Part shown: positions 34,851 through 41,475 of the stretch, piece after piece
How positions within the stretch are numbered: position 1 is the stretch's first letter
Layout of the letters: each line of letters begins with the position of its first letter
Origin: Paludibacteraceae bacterium
Lineage (GTDB): Bacteria > Bacteroidota > Bacteroidia > Bacteroidales > Paludibacteraceae
DNA: 64,000 nucleotides
Assembly (NCBI GenBank): GCA_017417025.1
Contig: JAFPZY010000042.1
Coordinates: 1-64,000 of the forward strand
Direction of reading: 5' to 3'
Made by a program: the position numbers and the translations under genes
Notes under the pieces: generated by a model
Told to the model about the DNA's origin: nothing
The model's input: only the letters and a program-made list of their open reading frames with translations
The model's database searches: none

Positions 34851-35211
34851 TTATCTCGCACTCGTTGTTGTCGAGCACGTGTATTGTCCGCTTGCCGGTC
34901 AGGTGCAGCAGGTCGGGGGTCTGTTCGCCGCCGTCGGCATTGCAGTTGTTCAGCACGATGTTCACATCGGTCACCTCCTTGGGGAAGGTGAAGGTGTAGC
35001 GGCCGTTCTTGTCGGCGGTTAGCGCGCGGCCGGGCCAGTTGCCGAGCGGCTGGATGCCGTCGTCAAACCAGGCGTAGAGGTTCACCCTCTCCCAGTGGTC
35101 GGCGGTGATGGTCAGCGAAACGGTGCCGGTGTCGTCGTTCCCCGTGCAGGACGGGAGCAGGGTCAGCGACGCAAACAGAAGCGTCAGAAGAAAGAGTGAA
35201 AAGTGTTTCAT
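34846..35211 (-). CDS. Starch-binding (CBM26-like) lipoprotein
   Basis: 121 residues. Lipobox LLPSC at about residue 22, then one small beta-sandwich domain: HWERVNLYAWFDDGIQPLGN, WPGRALTADKNGRYTFTFPK, VNIVLNNCNADGGEQTPDLL. The aromatic and NWPG pattern is that of CBM25/26-like modules that bind alpha-glucans. No enzyme is attached, so it is a stand-alone binder, probably at the cell surface. It has its own promoter and a structured leader of about 145 bases. Confidence 0.75.
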   Translation of the reverse strand: MKHFSLFLLTLLFASLTLLPSCTGNDDTGTVSLTITADHWERVNLYAWFDDGIQPLGNWPGRALTADKNGRYTFTFPKEVTDVNIVLNNCNADGGEQTPDLLHLTGKRTIHVLDNNECEIK

Positions 35212-35245
35212 AAATGTGGTGTTTTTTTGATGATTAGTAAATCCC

Positions 35246-35344
35246 GAAAGACCGCTCCTCTAAAAGACATCTGCCCGCTCTATAACTCGCTGCACAAGGC
35301 ATATCAGCCTTCCGGTTTTCCGCTTTTGAGCGGAGCGGTCTTTC
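35246..35344 (-). promoter_or_regulatory. Structured 5' leader of the CBM26-like lipoprotein mRNA
   Basis: A perfect 13-base helix pairs 35332-35344 with 35246-35258 (GAAAGACCGCTCC and its complement), enclosing 73 bases. On the minus strand a small hairpin, CCGCTcaaaAGCGG, competes with the 5' arm. It lies between the predicted start of transcription (about 35358) and the ATG (35211). It may be an attenuator or ligand-responsive leader. Read on the plus strand the same helix is followed by a T-rich run. No known riboswitch class was recognised. Confidence 0.5.
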
Positions 35345-35365
35345 TTCTTTTTGTCATTTCTGCTG

Positions 35366-35397
35366 CAAATTTACGACTTTTATTTTATTCCTGCAAA
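35366..35397 (-). promoter_or_regulatory. Promoter of the CBM26-like lipoprotein gene
   Basis: Minus strand TTTG (35394-35397), 20 bases, TAAATTTG (35366-35373). Confidence 0.72.
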
Positions 35398-35508
35398 CTT
35401 TTTGCGAAAAAAGTGCGCAAAATGTATAAAAACACCAGACTGACCTCTCTTAATGTCATTCGCCGCTATCCGGTGCGAATGATGTGGTTGAGTCACCACA
35501 GCGGCCAC

Positions 35509-35529
35509 CGCAGGCACTCTCTGCCTGCG
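35509..35529. repeat. REP-like palindrome, copy C
   Basis: CGCAGGC-7 bases-GCCTGCG, followed by TTGTCAA/TTATCCA heptads (35541-35570), the same order as the elements at 16.7 and 61.7 kb. Confidence 0.65.
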
Positions 35530-35553
35530 ATAGCCGCAACTGTCAATTGTCAA

Positions 35554-35688
35554 TTATCCATTGTCAATTTTCTTGTCTTTTCGCTTGCTGTCGAGCCATT
35601 GGCGCAGGTGTTTGCTGCCTATGGCGTAGAGCAGGCGCAGCACGAGGCATACGATGCCTGTCAGTGAGCGTTTCTGTTCGGTGTTCAT
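35554..35688 (-). CDS. 44-residue protein downstream of the DUF5675 gene
   Basis: ATG at 35686-35688, 17 bases after the DUF5675 stop. It reads MNTEQKRSLTGIVCLVLRLL and continues to a basic end, finishing KKIDNG. One hydrophobic or amphipathic helix (residues 9-23) is flanked by charge. Its position recalls the tiny proteins beside peptidoglycan-amidase genes in other Bacteroidales islands, but it is not similar in sequence to those I know. The last residues are encoded by heptad repeats. Confidence 0.5.
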   Translation of the reverse strand: MNTEQKRSLTGIVCLVLRLLYAIGSKHLRQWLDSKRKDKKIDNG

Positions 35689-35697
35689 AGAGCTAAT

Positions 35698-35722
35698 GTC
35701 AATTATCAATTGTCAATTATAT
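35698..35722. repeat. Heptad tract at the DUF5675 stop
   Basis: TTATCAATTGTCAATTAT heptads supply the last codons (Ile-Asp-Asn) and TGA of the DUF5675 gene. Confidence 0.75.
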
Positions 35723-36083
35723 TATAGGTATCGCGCGCGCGTACCTCTATATAATTCTCTTCGCCGCTTTTCTCTGCGTCGAGGAGCAGGCGTGTCACTT
35801 TCTCCTCTTGGTCTGGCGGCACCAGTATGCAGCCTTCGGAGTGTTTCGGGCGTGTGCCGCGGTGGATGCGTATGCCGCTGCGGCCGGGCACGAAATAGAG
35901 CAGTGGGAGCACGCGGTGGAAGTGGGGGGAGTGATTGACGCGGATGCGGTATATACCTTCCGGAATAGCTTTGCCGGTCCGCTCAAGGGTGGTGCACACC
36001 GGCTGCCCGTCGGCAGTCAGCGTGCCCCTAATTGCCTCGCCTTTAGGCTGTTCGCGTATCAGGTACATCAGCATGGTGCTCAA
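35706..36083 (-). CDS. DUF5675 family protein
   Basis: 125 residues: GTLTADGQPVCTTLERTGKA, IPEGIYRIRVNHSPHFHRVL, IRIHRGTRPKHSEGCILV. The conserved His, Ser-Glu-Gly-Cys block resembles DUF5675, a phage- and island-associated family suspected of acting on peptidoglycan. It has no signal peptide. The start overlaps the stop of the upstream gene (ATGA at 36080-36083). In related Bacteroidales islands this place is taken by an amidase. Activity is unproven. Confidence 0.8.
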   Translation of the reverse strand: MSTMLMYLIREQPKGEAIRGTLTADGQPVCTTLERTGKAIPEGIYRIRVNHSPHFHRVLPLLYFVPGRSGIRIHRGTRPKHSEGCILVPPDQEEKVTRLLLDAEKSGEENYIEVRARDTYNIIDN

Positions 36084-36418
36084 TCCCAGATTACGGTTTG
36101 TGTGCTGTCGTCGTACTTGCTGTAGGCGCGGGCCACGAGGAAGCCGAGGATGGTGCTGTACTTCTTCTGGGCGCGGAACAGTGCCAGGTCGGCGGCGCTG
36201 TGCGTGCTGTCCTGCATGCGCAGACGGGCGGCGTCGGTGCAGATGCGGAACTTGTTGCGGGCTGCCAGTTCGTCGCTTGTCACGGCGGTGGAGCGGAGAC
36301 CCTGGTTGCTGGTGTACTTCGCACCGGATGCTTTGCGGAAGCAGTAGATGGTGCGGTGTTTCTTCGCGATTTTGCCCGAGAGATGCTCTATCGGGTCAAG
36401 ATAAAATACTTTTGCCAT
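36080..36418 (-). CDS. Island protein Y, paralogue of the gene at 37.4 kb
   Basis: 112 residues, basic, soluble. The N-terminus MAKVFYLDPIEHLSGKIAKK aligns with MGKVKFISPIKQILGKLSKR of the protein at 37398-37817; both then have a Tyr-Arg-Ser/Ala-Gly segment. The rest diverges, with an Ala/Arg-rich helix. No known domain recognised; similar proteins occur in Bacteroidales islands. Its mRNA leader (36421-36471) is nearly devoid of G, as is that of the paralogue. Coupled to DUF5675 by ATGA. Confidence 0.7.
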   Translation of the reverse strand: MAKVFYLDPIEHLSGKIAKKHRTIYCFRKASGAKYTSNQGLRSTAVTSDELAARNKFRICTDAARLRMQDSTHSAADLALFRAQKKYSTILGFLVARAYSKYDDSTQTVIWD

Positions 36419-36471
36419 AATTGTGTGTGTTTAGGTTGGTTTGTTTAGGTTTGTTTGTTTTGGTTGGTTTT
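36419..36471 (-). promoter_or_regulatory. G-less C/A leader upstream of island protein Y
   Basis: The minus strand consists of A and C with three T (ACCAACCAAAACAAACAAAC type), immediately before the ATG. It should be unstructured and may act as a translation enhancer where Shine-Dalgarno is not used. Similar to 37818-37956. Confidence 0.6.
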
Positions 36472-36495
36472 GTCTGCTTCAGGCCTGAAACAAAT

Positions 36496-36524
36496 ATCAA
36501 TTATCAACTGTCAGCTGTCAATTG
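36496..36524. repeat. Heptad tract
   Basis: ATATCAATTATCAACTGTCA and following heptads, between island protein Y and the divergent calycin-like gene. Confidence 0.65.
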
Positions 36525-36638
36525 CTTTTGACGCTGCAAAGATACGGCGGACTGCCACCTGTACTGCGCGTTTCGGGGCCTGTTTGGAACTTTCATTGCC
36601 TATTTGGTGCGTTTTGGCACTCTTTTCCGCATTTTACG

Positions 36639-36670
36639 CTTGCACACTCCGCGAAAAAGCACTACCTTTG
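36639..36670 (+). promoter_or_regulatory. Promoter of the calycin-like gene
   Basis: CTTG (36639-36642), 20 bases, TACCTTTG (36663-36670). Start codon 33 bases downstream. Confidence 0.65.
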
Positions 36671-36703
36671 CAGCCGGAAACAATAATTTTGTTTTTTATT
36701 GAC

Positions 36704-37216
36704 ATGCACTCAAGTTCTTTTCTTTTTCCGCTGCTCATGCTTGCCATGCTGACGGCTCCCGTATCGGGGCAAAAGCCTCAGGCGGCGCAGGCACAAAAGC
36801 CTCAGATGACACAGGCGCAGCCGCAGGCTCTGTCGCCCGAAACACTTGCACTCTTCACAGGCGACTATGTCGGCAACATGCTCATTGGCAGCGACTTCAC
36901 GCAGAAACAGGTGCGCGTCACCCTGTCTGCGAATGGCGATGTCACTCTGCACAAGGTCCGGTTCGCAAGAATGATGCCCGTCAAAGTGACAGCCGTCATC
37001 CCCAATCTGCCTATAACTGCAGCCACCGGCAGCAGCGGGAGGCAGGTCCTCAAGGTCAGCTGCGACAGCGTCATTCCGCGGGTCGGAAATACAGAGTTCC
37101 CCTCGCGGATGGCGACGGAGGTGAGCGGCACTTCCGACGGCAGGACAATGGCCTTCAGCGCACTCTTCGGAGGCAAACCGCTCACCTTCACCGGAACGAG
37201 GACAATCATCAACTAA
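36704..37216 (+). CDS. Secreted calycin-like protein
   Basis: 170 residues from the ATG at 36704; the longer frame upstream crosses the promoter. Signal peptide (FLFPLLMLAMLTAPVSG), a Gln/Ala-rich linker (QAAQAQKPQMTQAQPQ), then a single beta-barrel-like domain: FTGDYVGNMLIGSDFTQKQV, VTLSANGDVTLHKVRF, ending in ITFTGTRTI-type strands. This resembles the calycin-like (PF13944-type) domain of Bacteroidetes exported proteins; ligand unknown. It is the only plus-strand gene in the island core and overlaps the HTH gene tail to tail by eight bases. Confidence 0.6.
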   Translation: MHSSSFLFPLLMLAMLTAPVSGQKPQAAQAQKPQMTQAQPQALSPETLALFTGDYVGNMLIGSDFTQKQVRVTLSANGDVTLHKVRFARMMPVKVTAVIPNLPITAATGSSGRQVLKVSCDSVIPRVGNTEFPSRMATEVSGTSDGRTMAFSALFGGKPLTFTGTRTIIN

Positions 37217-37394
37217 CACTGATGTCGTACTTGTCGCACAGGTAGCGCACGGCCGCCGGAGTAAGCAGCTTGGTGCGCCCGCCGACCCCCATGCGCGCCA
37301 GCACTTCGCGGTCGCTCTTGAGCCAGCGGCGGAGAGTCTGGCGCGACACTCCCGCCGCCGCTGCAAGCTCGTACTTGAACATTGAGCGTTTCAT
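37209..37394 (-). CDS. Small helix-turn-helix protein (DUF4248-like)
   Basis: 61 residues, starting MKRSMFKYELAAAAGVSRQT and containing LRRWLKSDREVLARMGVGGR and KLLTPAAVRYLCDKY. This is a winged or MerR/excisionase-like HTH, with the arrangement of the DUF4248 proteins found in Bacteroidales islands. It begins three bases after the stop of island protein X, hence co-transcribed. Likely regulator or DNA-bending protein of the island. Confidence 0.7.
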   Translation of the reverse strand: MKRSMFKYELAAAAGVSRQTLRRWLKSDREVLARMGVGGRTKLLTPAAVRYLCDKYDISVS

Positions 37395-37397
37395 AAC

Positions 37398-37817
37398 TCA
37401 CTCGTTTTCAGGGTTGTCGTCTGACATCTCGCCGGACCCGTCTTCCTCCTCCTTGCCTATCTCGTCGCGGAAATACTCAATCACGGCGAGGTAGAGGATG
37501 TGGAACACATAGTCGCGCAGACGGGCAAAACTGCGCATGCCCGCAAACAGCTCGCAGTCTTTCTTGTAGTACTCGAAGTCGTCCTCCCACACCTGCCGCC
37601 GCTGACGGATCTCGTCGCTGACTGCCTGACTCACAAAGGTCATCAGGTCGCAGGTCAGACGGCGGCGGGGTGACAGACCGCTCACTTTGCTCTGCTCGCG
37701 TTTTACACTGAACACTACGTCCGAACCGCTCGTCAAACGGCGGTAATAGACGCTGTCGCGTTTGCTCAACTTGCCCAATATCTGCTTTATCGGGCTGATA
37801 AATTTAACTTTTCCCAT
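37398..37817 (-). CDS. Island protein X, paralogue of protein Y
   Basis: 139 residues. N-terminal 45 residues related to protein Y (MGKVKFISPIKQILGKLSKR, then YYRRLTSGSD); the middle is Arg-rich (SPRRRLTCDL), the rest a charged helix ending in an acidic tail (DEIGKEEEDGSGEMSDDN). No known domain. Preceded by about 140 bases containing no C on the plus strand, so the transcript leader has no G. It lies downstream of the AAA ATPase and a 90-base inverted repeat. Confidence 0.7.
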   Translation of the reverse strand: MGKVKFISPIKQILGKLSKRDSVYYRRLTSGSDVVFSVKREQSKVSGLSPRRRLTCDLMTFVSQAVSDEIRQRRQVWEDDFEYYKKDCELFAGMRSFARLRDYVFHILYLAVIEYFRDEIGKEEEDGSGEMSDDNPENE

Positions 37818-37956
37818 AATAATTTGATTTTGTTGGTTGTTTTGGTTGATTTGGTTTTTGGTTGGTTTATTGGTTGTTTTGGTTGTTTTAGTTGGTTGTT
37901 TTGGTGGGTTTATTGGTTGTTTTTGGTTGGTTTATTGGTTGTTTTGGTTGGTTTTA
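37818..37956 (-). promoter_or_regulatory. G-less leader upstream of island protein X
   Basis: 139 bases without any C on the plus strand, built of TTGGTTG/TTTATTGG short repeats. In the mRNA it is an A/C-rich tract (AACCAACC, AACAACC). The arrangement parallels that before protein Y. Confidence 0.6.
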
Positions 37957-38010
37957 GCAGGCCGTTGCTTTGTTGTTCAGCCCGCCCTGGGGCATCTTTT
38001 TCTTTGCTTC

Positions 38011-38052
38011 GTACCGTCACACTACCGTATCACTACCGTCTCACGCCCTGTC
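38011..38052. repeat. Triple 11-mer element, copy 2 (minus orientation)
   Basis: Contains TACCGTCACACTACCGTATC followed by ACTACCGTCTCACGCCCTG. The reverse complement matches 45511-45552 with three mismatches. Confidence 0.85.
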
Positions 38053-38078
38053 TTCACGCACTCATTTTCCGGCGGCGT

Positions 38079-38168
38079 TCCGGATAGGCCGTTGTGACAT
38101 TTAGTACGTACGCATACTTCCCCTTATGGGGAACGTATGCAGTACTAACATGCCACAGGCTATCCGGA
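38079..38168. repeat. 90-base imperfect inverted repeat
   Basis: Arms 38079-38123 and 38128-38168 share TCCGGATAG, TTAGTAC, GCATAC and TTCCCC, and enclose a four-base loop TTAT. The right arm carries the last codons and TAG of the AAA ATPase gene. No U-run follows, so a simple terminator is unlikely. It may be a site for recombination or processing. Confidence 0.75.
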
Positions 38169-39293
38169 AAACAGTGTCGTCTCCTGAACCGGACCAAGCA
38201 TGTAAAGGGCTATGCCGTTCTCTTTGGCGGTGCGGCTGATGTAGTTGTTGCTGTGGGCGAAGCGTATGCACTGCTCGGCGTACAGCTGGCTTTTTATCCC
38301 GCAACGGCTCATCAGTTCGCTCCGCAGTTGCAGCCATGTGCGCTGCCTGCCGTTGGCTAATATCTGCTTCATCGCCTCCACTGCGTCCGCCCGTGTCGGA
38401 GGCATGCCGGCAGGGGCGGTCGTGGTGCCGGAGGTGGTGGCTGAGGTGTTGTCCGGTTCGGCTGTGAAGGTGTCGGTGGGGAGTCCGTCGGAGGTGACGG
38501 TGAAGTTGAGGCGCGATGAGATGTCGTACTTGCGTGTTGCGGTCTGCGTGAGTGTGAAGATGCGCGTGTCGGAGTCCTTGCGGCATTCGTAGGTCTCGAA
38601 GGCTTTGTTCTGCAGCTCAGTGCCGAGTGCACCACGCAGCGTGCGGTCCTCTATGGCCTTGTTCTGGTGCAGGACGCAGACTATGCAGGCGTTGCTCCAT
38701 GATGCGACAGAGAGCATGCGCGAGATGACGGTCTGTGCGGCGTTGTAGTCGTTGATGTCTCCCACCACGTCGCGTATGCCGTCGAAGACGACCAGTTCTG
38801 GCTTGTGCAGGGCGATGGAGTCGGTGACGAGCGAGAGGCGGTCCTCCCAGTTGTAGCGGCGCAAGTTGTAGGCAATCAGCTCGGTGTCGTCGGGCACGCC
38901 TCCGCAGAGTGTGCCTATTCGGGCGGTGAGGATTTCGTGCGTTGAGTCCTCGCTCTGCTCTGTGTCCAGCCATAGCACTTTTGTCATAGCGCCGTCCTGC
39001 AGCCCGTCTGCGCAGCCTGTAGGTCTGTTGGTTGTGCTGTTGGTTGTGCTGTTGGTTGTGCTGTTGGTTGTGCTGTTGTTCCGGCGGAAGCAGAGTATCT
39101 GCTCGCGGAACATGAGTGACATGAGGATGGAGCAGACGTAGGTTTTGCCGGACTTGGCTTTGCCTGTAAGCGCCACTAACTCGCCGCGTGGGAAGCACGG
39201 CGTGCCGTTCCAGGTGAAGAGGAACTCCCGCTTGGGGACTTCGGTGGAGGCGCAGATGCGCGCCTCGCTAAGCATTTCGTAGATGGTCTTCAT
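38160..39293 (-). CDS. RepA-like AAA ATPase of the island
   Basis: 377 residues from the ATG at 39293. RecA-fold ATPase of the RepA/AAA_25 type: Walker A ALTGKAKSGKTYVCSILMS (about residue 40), Walker B LVVFDGIRDVV, a polar loop CVLHQNKAIEDRTLRGA, then a Thr/Ser-rich linker. A small C-terminal helical domain follows (RTWLQLRSELMSRCGIKSQL). The family comprises hexameric replicative helicases of plasmids and islands. An in-frame NSTT repeat (four to five units) interrupts the domain at residues 80-96. The promoter is directly upstream and abuts a large tandem array. Confidence 0.8.
   Translation of the reverse strand: MKTIYEMLSEARICASTEVPKREFLFTWNGTPCFPRGELVALTGKAKSGKTYVCSILMSLMFREQILCFRRNNSTTNSTTNSTTNSTTNRPTGCADGLQDGAMTKVLWLDTEQSEDSTHEILTARIGTLCGGVPDDTELIAYNLRRYNWEDRLSLVTDSIALHKPELVVFDGIRDVVGDINDYNAAQTVISRMLSVASWSNACIVCVLHQNKAIEDRTLRGALGTELQNKAFETYECRKDSDTRIFTLTQTATRKYDISSRLNFTVTSDGLPTDTFTAEPDNTSATTSGTTTAPAGMPPTRADAVEAMKQILANGRQRTWLQLRSELMSRCGIKSQLYAEQCIRFAHSNNYISRTAKENGIALYMLGPVQETTLFSG
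39026..39078. repeat. 12-base tandem repeat within the AAA ATPase gene
   Basis: GTTGGTTGTGCT repeated four times, encoding Asn-Ser-Thr-Thr on the minus strand. The units are nearly identical, so copy number may vary. Confidence 0.85.
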
Positions 39294-39314
39294 GGCTTTG
39301 CGATTTTGTCGCTG

Positions 39315-39346
39315 CAAAGGTATGGAGACCTGCGGAACGGAGCAAA
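39315..39346 (-). promoter_or_regulatory. AAA ATPase promoter
   Basis: Minus strand TTTG (39343-39346), 20 bases, TACCTTTG (39315-39322). The first array unit adjoins the -33 box. Confidence 0.75.
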
Positions 39347-39741
39347 AATGTGCAATAAATGTGCACTAAATGCTGCATTAGTGCAAAAATGTGCAATAAA
39401 TGTGCACTAAAATGTGCAATAATGTGCAAAAATGTGCAATAATGTGCAATGGATGTGCAATGGATGTGCAATGGATGTGCAATAATGTGCAATAATGTGC
39501 AATGGATGCGCAATAATGTGCAATGGATGCGCAATAATGTGCAATGGATGTGCAATGAATGTGCAATGAATGTGCAATAATGTGCAATGAATGTGCAATG
39601 GATGTGCAATGAATGTGCAATGGATGTGCAATGGATGTGCAATGGATGTGCAATGGATGTGCAATGAATGTGCAATAATGTGCAATGGATGTGCAATGAA
39701 TGTGCAATGGATGTGCAATGGATGTGCAATATATGTACACT
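39347..39741. repeat. Array of about 35 GTGCAATnAT units (iteron-like)
   Basis: Tandem units of 10 bases (GTGCAATAAT, GTGCAAAAAT) or 11 bases (GTGCAATGGAT, GTGCAATGAAT, GTGCAATAAAT), nearly uninterrupted for about 390 bases. Two units have GCGCAATAAT. All six frames stay open because of the repeat, not because it codes. Sequence diverges at both ends (GTACACTGCAC at 39735). It lies between the AAA ATPase promoter and a divergently oriented gap before the next minus-strand gene. Confidence 0.93.
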
Positions 39742-39825
39742 GCACGGTGGGGGCTTGTTCAATAAAGTGCACTATGCAGCGGGCGGGCTCCGATGCCGTA
39801 TCTGTCCCGCCCGCCGCATGTGACT

Positions 39826-40239
39826 TTAATGCCTGGCATTGACGAAGTTGCGGTATTTGTAGGTGATGTGGAAGTGCTTTTTTAGTTCGCGGTACAGCCT
39901 TCTTGATGAGATGTTCTGCGTTGTGAGGTTGCCTCTGTTCTCCTCCTGTTGAATACAGTTCTTCAGCTCAGTCGCCGTGCCTTTTGCGGCCGTGGCGAGC
40001 GAGCGCTCCACGATGTCCGCCACGTTGTTCTTCACCGCCGTCTCGGATATATATATAAATCTCTCCGGAGGCTCTGCAGCTTTGCCTGTGCCTTCGCCCT
40101 TGTCGCAGTCCGCCTGTTCTTCAGACCTGTTTGTCACTATCTGTCCGCCACTGTACTGACCTGAGGCTTTGAGCAGACTTTCAGCCTCTTGGCTGTTGTG
40201 CACCATGATGAAGATGCCGCCGAATATATTCATGTTCAT
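39826..40239 (-). CDS. Island hypothetical protein with basic C-terminal helix
   Basis: 137 residues. N-terminus MNMNIFGGIFIMVHN, central acidic and polar stretch (SEEQADCDKGEGTGKAAEPP) and a basic C-terminus (RRLYRELKKHFHITYKYRNF), which looks like a nucleic-acid-binding helix. A later Met (40206) is another possible start. It has its own promoter and ends 85 bases before the tandem array. No family recognised. The position between the array and the Xre regulator suggests a role in array function (inference). Confidence 0.6.
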   Translation of the reverse strand: MNMNIFGGIFIMVHNSQEAESLLKASGQYSGGQIVTNRSEEQADCDKGEGTGKAAEPPERFIYISETAVKNNVADIVERSLATAAKGTATELKNCIQQEENRGNLTTQNISSRRLYRELKKHFHITYKYRNFVNARH

Positions 40240-40293
40240 ACAGGATGTTGTTATTAGATAAGGGTGGAACTTGAAGATTGCTTTTCACTCGTG

Positions 40294-40325
40294 CAAAGGT
40301 AATAATATATTCGGACATGAGCAAA
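40294..40325 (-). promoter_or_regulatory. Promoter of the 137-residue island gene
   Basis: Minus strand TTTG (40322-40325), 20 bases, TACCTTTG (40294-40301). Confidence 0.72.
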
Positions 40326-40834
40326 GAAAATGGAGAATAAATTTCAAGAAAAATGCCTACACAAATGTGAACTGAAATGTGTACACAAATGAAAAATAAT
40401 CGCATTCAAAACCGCATTAAATTCACAATGTTTGTCGCAAAAACAAGACTCACAGCAGGACTCACACCGCACTATGTGAATTGCATTCAAGAGTGAAGAG
40501 TGGGGGAGAAATCAGTTAGAAAAATGTGCAATCGTGTGTGCATAAAATGCGCTGTATAAGCATTTTGTGCAGTTTGCCTGTAGTGCAACAACAGATATTC
40601 GGACATAAAACCGCCCGAAACGCTCATATAAACGTGCATGTGTTTAATATGTTTGCAGTAATACGCACTTAATCAGCAGCAAAGTGCATTTGCTTAAAGT
40701 AATAATGCAGGCTTGATGAATACGTCTGCCCGCCTGTAAATGCGGCAGTTGGGTTCAGACGGGCAAAGCGGTGTGCATGGTGTTGTGTTTTGCAATGTGA
40801 ATTTGCAATATAAAACAAAAACATTTGTGAATTA
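40326..40834. promoter_or_regulatory. Intergenic region with repeated CACAAATG boxes
   Basis: No gene seen in 510 bases. CACAAATG occurs at 40360-40367, 40384-40391 and 40839-40846, and its complement at 40822-40829. A TGTGTACACA palindrome is at 40378-40387. ATATTCGGACAT-like sequences occur near 40308 and 40600. This looks like a shared regulatory region for the divergent island genes. Confidence 0.55.
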
Positions 40835-40866
40835 TTTGCACAAATGAAAAAGTTTTCATATCTTTG
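40822..40866 (+). promoter_or_regulatory. Promoter and palindromic operator of the Xre gene
   Basis: TTTG (40835-40838), 20 bases, TATCTTTG (40859-40866). A perfect inverted repeat CATTTGTG-9-CACAAATG (40822-40846) covers the -33 box, so a protein bound there would block transcription. Autoregulation by the Xre protein is the simple reading. Confidence 0.75.
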
Positions 40867-40890
40867 CAGCCGATTTTGAAGTGAAAAGCG

Positions 40891-41475
40891 ATGGATATAC
40901 AGAATGAGCGTGAGCGTCTGAAGGCCGTAATGGATTCGGAGGGCATGAACGCGAAGCAGTTTGCTATGGAGGTCGGAATAAGTGCCGGCACGTTGTCGAA
41001 CATACTGAGCGGCCGCAACCGTCCGAGTCTGGACGTTATGCAGGCAGTTCTTTACCGCTTCCGTCAGGTGCGGTCGGACTGGCTGATACTGGGTTCGGGC
41101 AGCATGCACTACGGTCAGGCCGACCGTCCGCAGCAGGCGCAGGAAGAGGCGTTGGCTCAGGAAGAGTCTGTGGCAGAAGCCGTTGCGCAGCCGTTGCAGC
41201 AGCAGGCGGCGCAGCCTCTGCAGTCAGCGCCGCGCCCGATGTTCAGGGAGCCGAGCCTGTTTGGTGACGACGATGTGGTGCCCGTAGTGCCGGCAAGAGC
41301 GGAAACACAGGAGAGTGCAGGCTTGGGTGCAGCAGGCGGCACAGCCTCAGTGCCTGTGCAGCGTGTCCGCCGTCAGCCGCGCCAGCCTTCTGCCGCAGTG
41401 GAGCAGCCGCAGGCGTGCCGCCGTCTGGTGCGCATAGTGCTCATGTACGACGACGGCACTTTCGAGGAGCGGTAG
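40891..41475 (+). CDS. Xre-family HTH regulator
   Basis: 194 residues. HTH_3 domain at residues 5-62: ERERLKAVMDSEGMNAKQFA, GISAGTLSNILSGRNRPSLD. A Gln/Ala-rich disordered linker (80-165) leads to a short conserved end, CRRLVRIVLMYDDGTFEER, common in Bacteroidales island regulators. A perfect palindrome in its own promoter suggests autorepression. The final codons and TAG are duplicated in a 27-base tandem repeat after the stop. Confidence 0.85.
   Translation: MDIQNERERLKAVMDSEGMNAKQFAMEVGISAGTLSNILSGRNRPSLDVMQAVLYRFRQVRSDWLILGSGSMHYGQADRPQQAQEEALAQEESVAEAVAQPLQQQAAQPLQSAPRPMFREPSLFGDDDVVPVVPARAETQESAGLGAAGGTASVPVQRVRRQPRQPSAAVEQPQACRRLVRIVLMYDDGTFEER

Noticed and set aside
35203..35667. 154-codon plus-strand frame in the gap before the DUF5675 region
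   Set aside because: It crosses the structured leader, the promoter and heptad repeats; composition and content show no protein family, and the minus-strand 44-codon gene fits better.
39347..39741. CRISPR array
   Set aside because: Repeat units are contiguous, only 10-11 bases, with no spacers and no cas genes.
39268..39772. Three overlapping frames encoding His-Ile/Leu-His-Cys-Thr-Ser-Ile-Ala repeats
   Set aside because: They arise because the GTGCAATnAT repeat contains no stop in these frames; there is no start context or promoter and all frames look alike.
40669..41109. 146-codon minus-strand frame
   Set aside because: Overlaps the Xre gene and its promoter and operator; antisense shadow.
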